A stretch of 64,000 nt of DNA from Amycolatopsis pretoriensis. Its GTDB lineage: Bacteria; Actinomycetota; Actinomycetes; Mycobacteriales; Pseudonocardiaceae. Of the stretch, positions 62,431 to 64,000 are shown piece by piece. Under the pieces are notes generated by a model, which made no database searches, was not told the DNA's origin, and worked only from the letters and a program-made list of their open reading frames with translations. The DNA lies in NCBI RefSeq assembly GCF_900107925.1, contig NZ_FNUJ01000012.1:186001-250000 (forward strand), read 5' to 3'. A program made the translations under genes and the position numbers. Position 1 is the stretch's first letter. Each line of letters begins with the position of its first letter.

Positions 62431-62844
62431 GTGGCACAACCACACACAGATGTCGATCCGTGGCTGGCGGGTGTCGACGTACAAGTCCAGGACAACACCG
62501 GCGCGACTGCGTCGGGAGCAGGTTTCAGCTTGTCGCCAGGTGAGGCGAAGACGATTCTTGCGCAAGCACTCAACGCGCTGGACCAGCTTCAGCAACTCCA
62601 GCGGCAGACCGAAATTCTGAAGCAGGTCAGCCCCGCTGCACACGACCCGGCCAGCATCGCCTACAACGCTCGACTGGTGAGCGGGCACGGCGTTTTCGAC
62701 GCGGCTGGCGACCACGTCAACGCCGAGGCCAAGTATCTGCATGAGCTGATCGCGAAGATCCAGGTTGCCCTACGCCAGATCGGTGATCGCGACGGCGAGG
62801 CCGCTCGTGAACTCGGTTCGCCGAACGGGGGTGTCGCGGGATGA
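62431..62844 (+). CDS. Helical WXG-like/hypothetical protein
   Basis: The 137-residue protein is mostly helical (GEAKTILAQALNALDQLQQL and AEAKYLHELIAKIQVALRQI), with a flexible Gly-rich start and end and no signal peptide. The helical hairpin resembles proteins encoded next to DUF3558 lipoproteins and PPE/WXG proteins in Pseudonocardiaceae. It overlaps the DUF3558 gene by 4 bases, so the three last genes form one operon. GTG is the start with AGGAGGGG upstream. It is possibly a substrate or chaperone of an ESX-like route; this is inference. Confidence 0.6.
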   Translation: MAQPHTDVDPWLAGVDVQVQDNTGATASGAGFSLSPGEAKTILAQALNALDQLQQLQRQTEILKQVSPAAHDPASIAYNARLVSGHGVFDAAGDHVNAEAKYLHELIAKIQVALRQIGDRDGEAARELGSPNGGVAG

Positions 62845-63479
62845 ATCGCTGGCAATACGTTGTCGTCGCGTTTGGCGTCGTCGGTTTGGCGAGTAGTTGT
62901 TCAGTGCCGGACAGCACCGAAGTCGCAGGGAACGCCCTTCCGGCGCCGGCCGGCCAGAACGCGTCTGCGCCCGGTCTGCCTTTTGCCGGTGCGCCCAGAG
63001 TCAGCGATCCTTTGCCGGTGTCAGTGCTGTCCGGCGATCCGTGCGCAGACGCTCTCACCCCGCAGCAAGTCGTCGCGGCCGTCGGGGTCAGCGTCGCGGG
63101 AAAACGCGAAGATCTGGCTCAGACCGGTCCGGCATGTGCGTGGTCAAATCACGGGACCGGAGGCGCCGTCGGAGTCTCCTACACCGTCAACACCCACGTC
63201 GGACTCAGTGGGGTCTACGCCAACACACAACCCCAATCCGCCGTGTGGCGCATCCTCCCGGACATCCAAGGCTTCCCAGCGGTCGCGCACGCAGGAACCA
63301 AAGGCGGCGAAATACCCGTCGGGTTCTGCCAGGCGAGCATCGGTCTCGCCGACAGCATCTCGATCGACGTGAGCCTGACCTTGGGCGCGAGCAAGCGCAA
63401 CACCGAAGACGCATGCAGCCTGATCCCTCAGATCGCTGACATGACAGTCACGACGCTGAGAGCGAAGGCAGGTTCCTGA
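62841..63479 (+). CDS. DUF3558 lipoprotein
   Basis: The 212-residue protein has a lipoprotein signal (VVVAFGVVGLASSC, lipidated Cys20) and the DUF3558 pattern: SGDPCADALTPQQVVAAVGV, GPACAWSNHGTGG and a C-terminal DACSLIPQIADMTVTTL. DUF3558 lipoproteins are surface proteins of actinomycetes with no defined role. They are commonly next to WXG/PPE-like genes, as here. The ATG overlaps the upstream gene by 4 bases. Confidence 0.85.
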   Translation: MNRWQYVVVAFGVVGLASSCSVPDSTEVAGNALPAPAGQNASAPGLPFAGAPRVSDPLPVSVLSGDPCADALTPQQVVAAVGVSVAGKREDLAQTGPACAWSNHGTGGAVGVSYTVNTHVGLSGVYANTQPQSAVWRILPDIQGFPAVAHAGTKGGEIPVGFCQASIGLADSISIDVSLTLGASKRNTEDACSLIPQIADMTVTTLRAKAGS

Positions 63480-64000
63480 TGTTTCCCTTCGATCAACTGG
63501 GGACGGCCGCGCACCACGCACTTCGCGAGGCCGAGGAAGCGGGCTCCGCGCTCGTGCGCACCGCGCAGGATGCCGTCGGATGGGCCGGCGACCTCTTCGC
63601 CGGCAACGTCGGCGTCCAGGCGATGCCGGTCCCCGCCGTCGTCAGCCATGTCATGGCCGGGGACAGTTCCAGTTGGACCACGAGCGGCATCGGGTCCGGC
63701 GACGTCGCCGCGGCACACCACCAGATCGCCGCGGAACTGACCACGATGCTGAACAACCTCGAGCCGACCTGGACCGGCAAGGGAGCCGAAAGCGCGAAGC
63801 AGCGGACCAAGGCGTTCAGCGATCTGGTCGAGCGCGCGGCGAAGACGCTGGGCTCCAACGGTAGCAACGTCACCGACGCCGCCTACGGCTTCGAGTTGGC
63901 GAAACGCTCGATGGAACCCATGGGCGAGCGCCCGGACAAGTCGTTCTTCGACGTCGCGACTCCCTGGGACACCGACACCGAAGACGCCATCGCGGCCTAC
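63479..64000 (+). CDS. PPE/WXG-like protein, 5' part
   Basis: The gene runs off the right edge after 174 codons. The N-terminal ~130 residues are helical with the ESX-type pattern VAAAHHQIAAELTTMLNNLE then PTWTGKGAESAKQRTKAFSD. The W-x-G here is the WTG of a WXG100-like hairpin. The remainder (RPDKSFFDVATPWDTDTEDA) starts a second region. It overlaps the DUF3558 stop (TGATG). It is probably an exported or cell-surface protein. Confidence 0.65.
   Translation, partial: MFPFDQLGTAAHHALREAEEAGSALVRTAQDAVGWAGDLFAGNVGVQAMPVPAVVSHVMAGDSSSWTTSGIGSGDVAAAHHQIAAELTTMLNNLEPTWTGKGAESAKQRTKAFSDLVERAAKTLGSNGSNVTDAAYGFELAKRSMEPMGERPDKSFFDVATPWDTDTEDAIAAY

Overview
The window reads as chromosomal DNA of a high-GC actinomycete, most likely a Pseudonocardiaceae member such as Amycolatopsis. 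This is inferred from gene content and order, not from a database search. The signs are the order ligA / divergent ACT-domain gene / gatCAB, which is also found in mycobacteria, a DUF397 protein, F420-type luciferase-like oxidoreductases, DUF3558 and PPE/WXG-like genes, frequent GTG and TTG starts, and very strong GC bias at third codon positions.

Positions 1 to about 37.5 kb look like conserved chromosome. It opens with the 3' end of ligA, a GNAT acetyltransferase, the ACT protein and gatC-gatA-gatB for Gln-tRNA(Gln)/Asn-tRNA(Asn) formation. A four-gene sugar-catabolism operon follows (two Gfo/Idh dehydrogenases, a PmoA-like protein and a cupin) behind a perfect LacI-type palindrome. Branched-chain amino acid and serine biosynthesis is spread over the next 20 kb: ilvD, ilvB-ilvN-ilvC, serA, leuB and cimA. 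Two short leader peptides followed by intrinsic terminators, upstream of ilvBNC and of cimA, indicate classical transcription attenuation. The cimA leader carries four consecutive Ile codons, matching the pathway's end product. Other chromosomal genes are a large secreted subtilisin, a fumarylacetoacetase-family hydrolase, an FAD monooxygenase, gltX, a HAD hydrolase, tRNA-Gln(CTG) and tRNA-Glu(CTC).

From tRNA-Glu rightwards the DNA looks like an integrated mobile element. A large serine integrase reads leftwards and its open frame runs antisense straight through tRNA-Glu, which suggests that the left junction lies there. A conjugation (type IV secretion-like) module follows at 39.9-49.9 kb: a sigma-like regulator, a TcpC/VirB8-like protein, a small pilin-like membrane protein, a PrgI-like protein, a VirB4-like ATPase, an ECF sigma/membrane-protein pair, a VirB6/TrbL-like protein and a lytic transglycosylase-NlpC/P60 protein. 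A probable truncated VirD4-like fragment sits far to the right at 61.4 kb.

Between them, at 50.1-60.8 kb, are two divergent, tightly overlapping operons that are the most interesting part of the window. The leftward operon encodes an S-adenosylmethionine decarboxylase-like pyruvoyl enzyme (SpeD), an alanine-dehydrogenase-like enzyme, two class I SAM-binding enzymes, a fused MtnA-MtnB, MtnD and MtnC. The rightward operon encodes an MFS transporter, a putative Fe(II)/2-oxoglutarate dioxygenase, a CGNR-type regulator, an asparagine-synthetase-like amidotransferase and a small protein. No PKS or NRPS is present. The simplest reading is a compact pathway to a small amino-acid- or aminopropyl-derived metabolite that consumes SAM or decarboxylated SAM, releases methylthioadenosine, and carries its own methionine-salvage enzymes to recycle it. 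A shared operator-like sequence lies upstream of both operons. The window ends in a DUF3558 lipoprotein gene and a PPE/WXG-like gene cut by the right edge.
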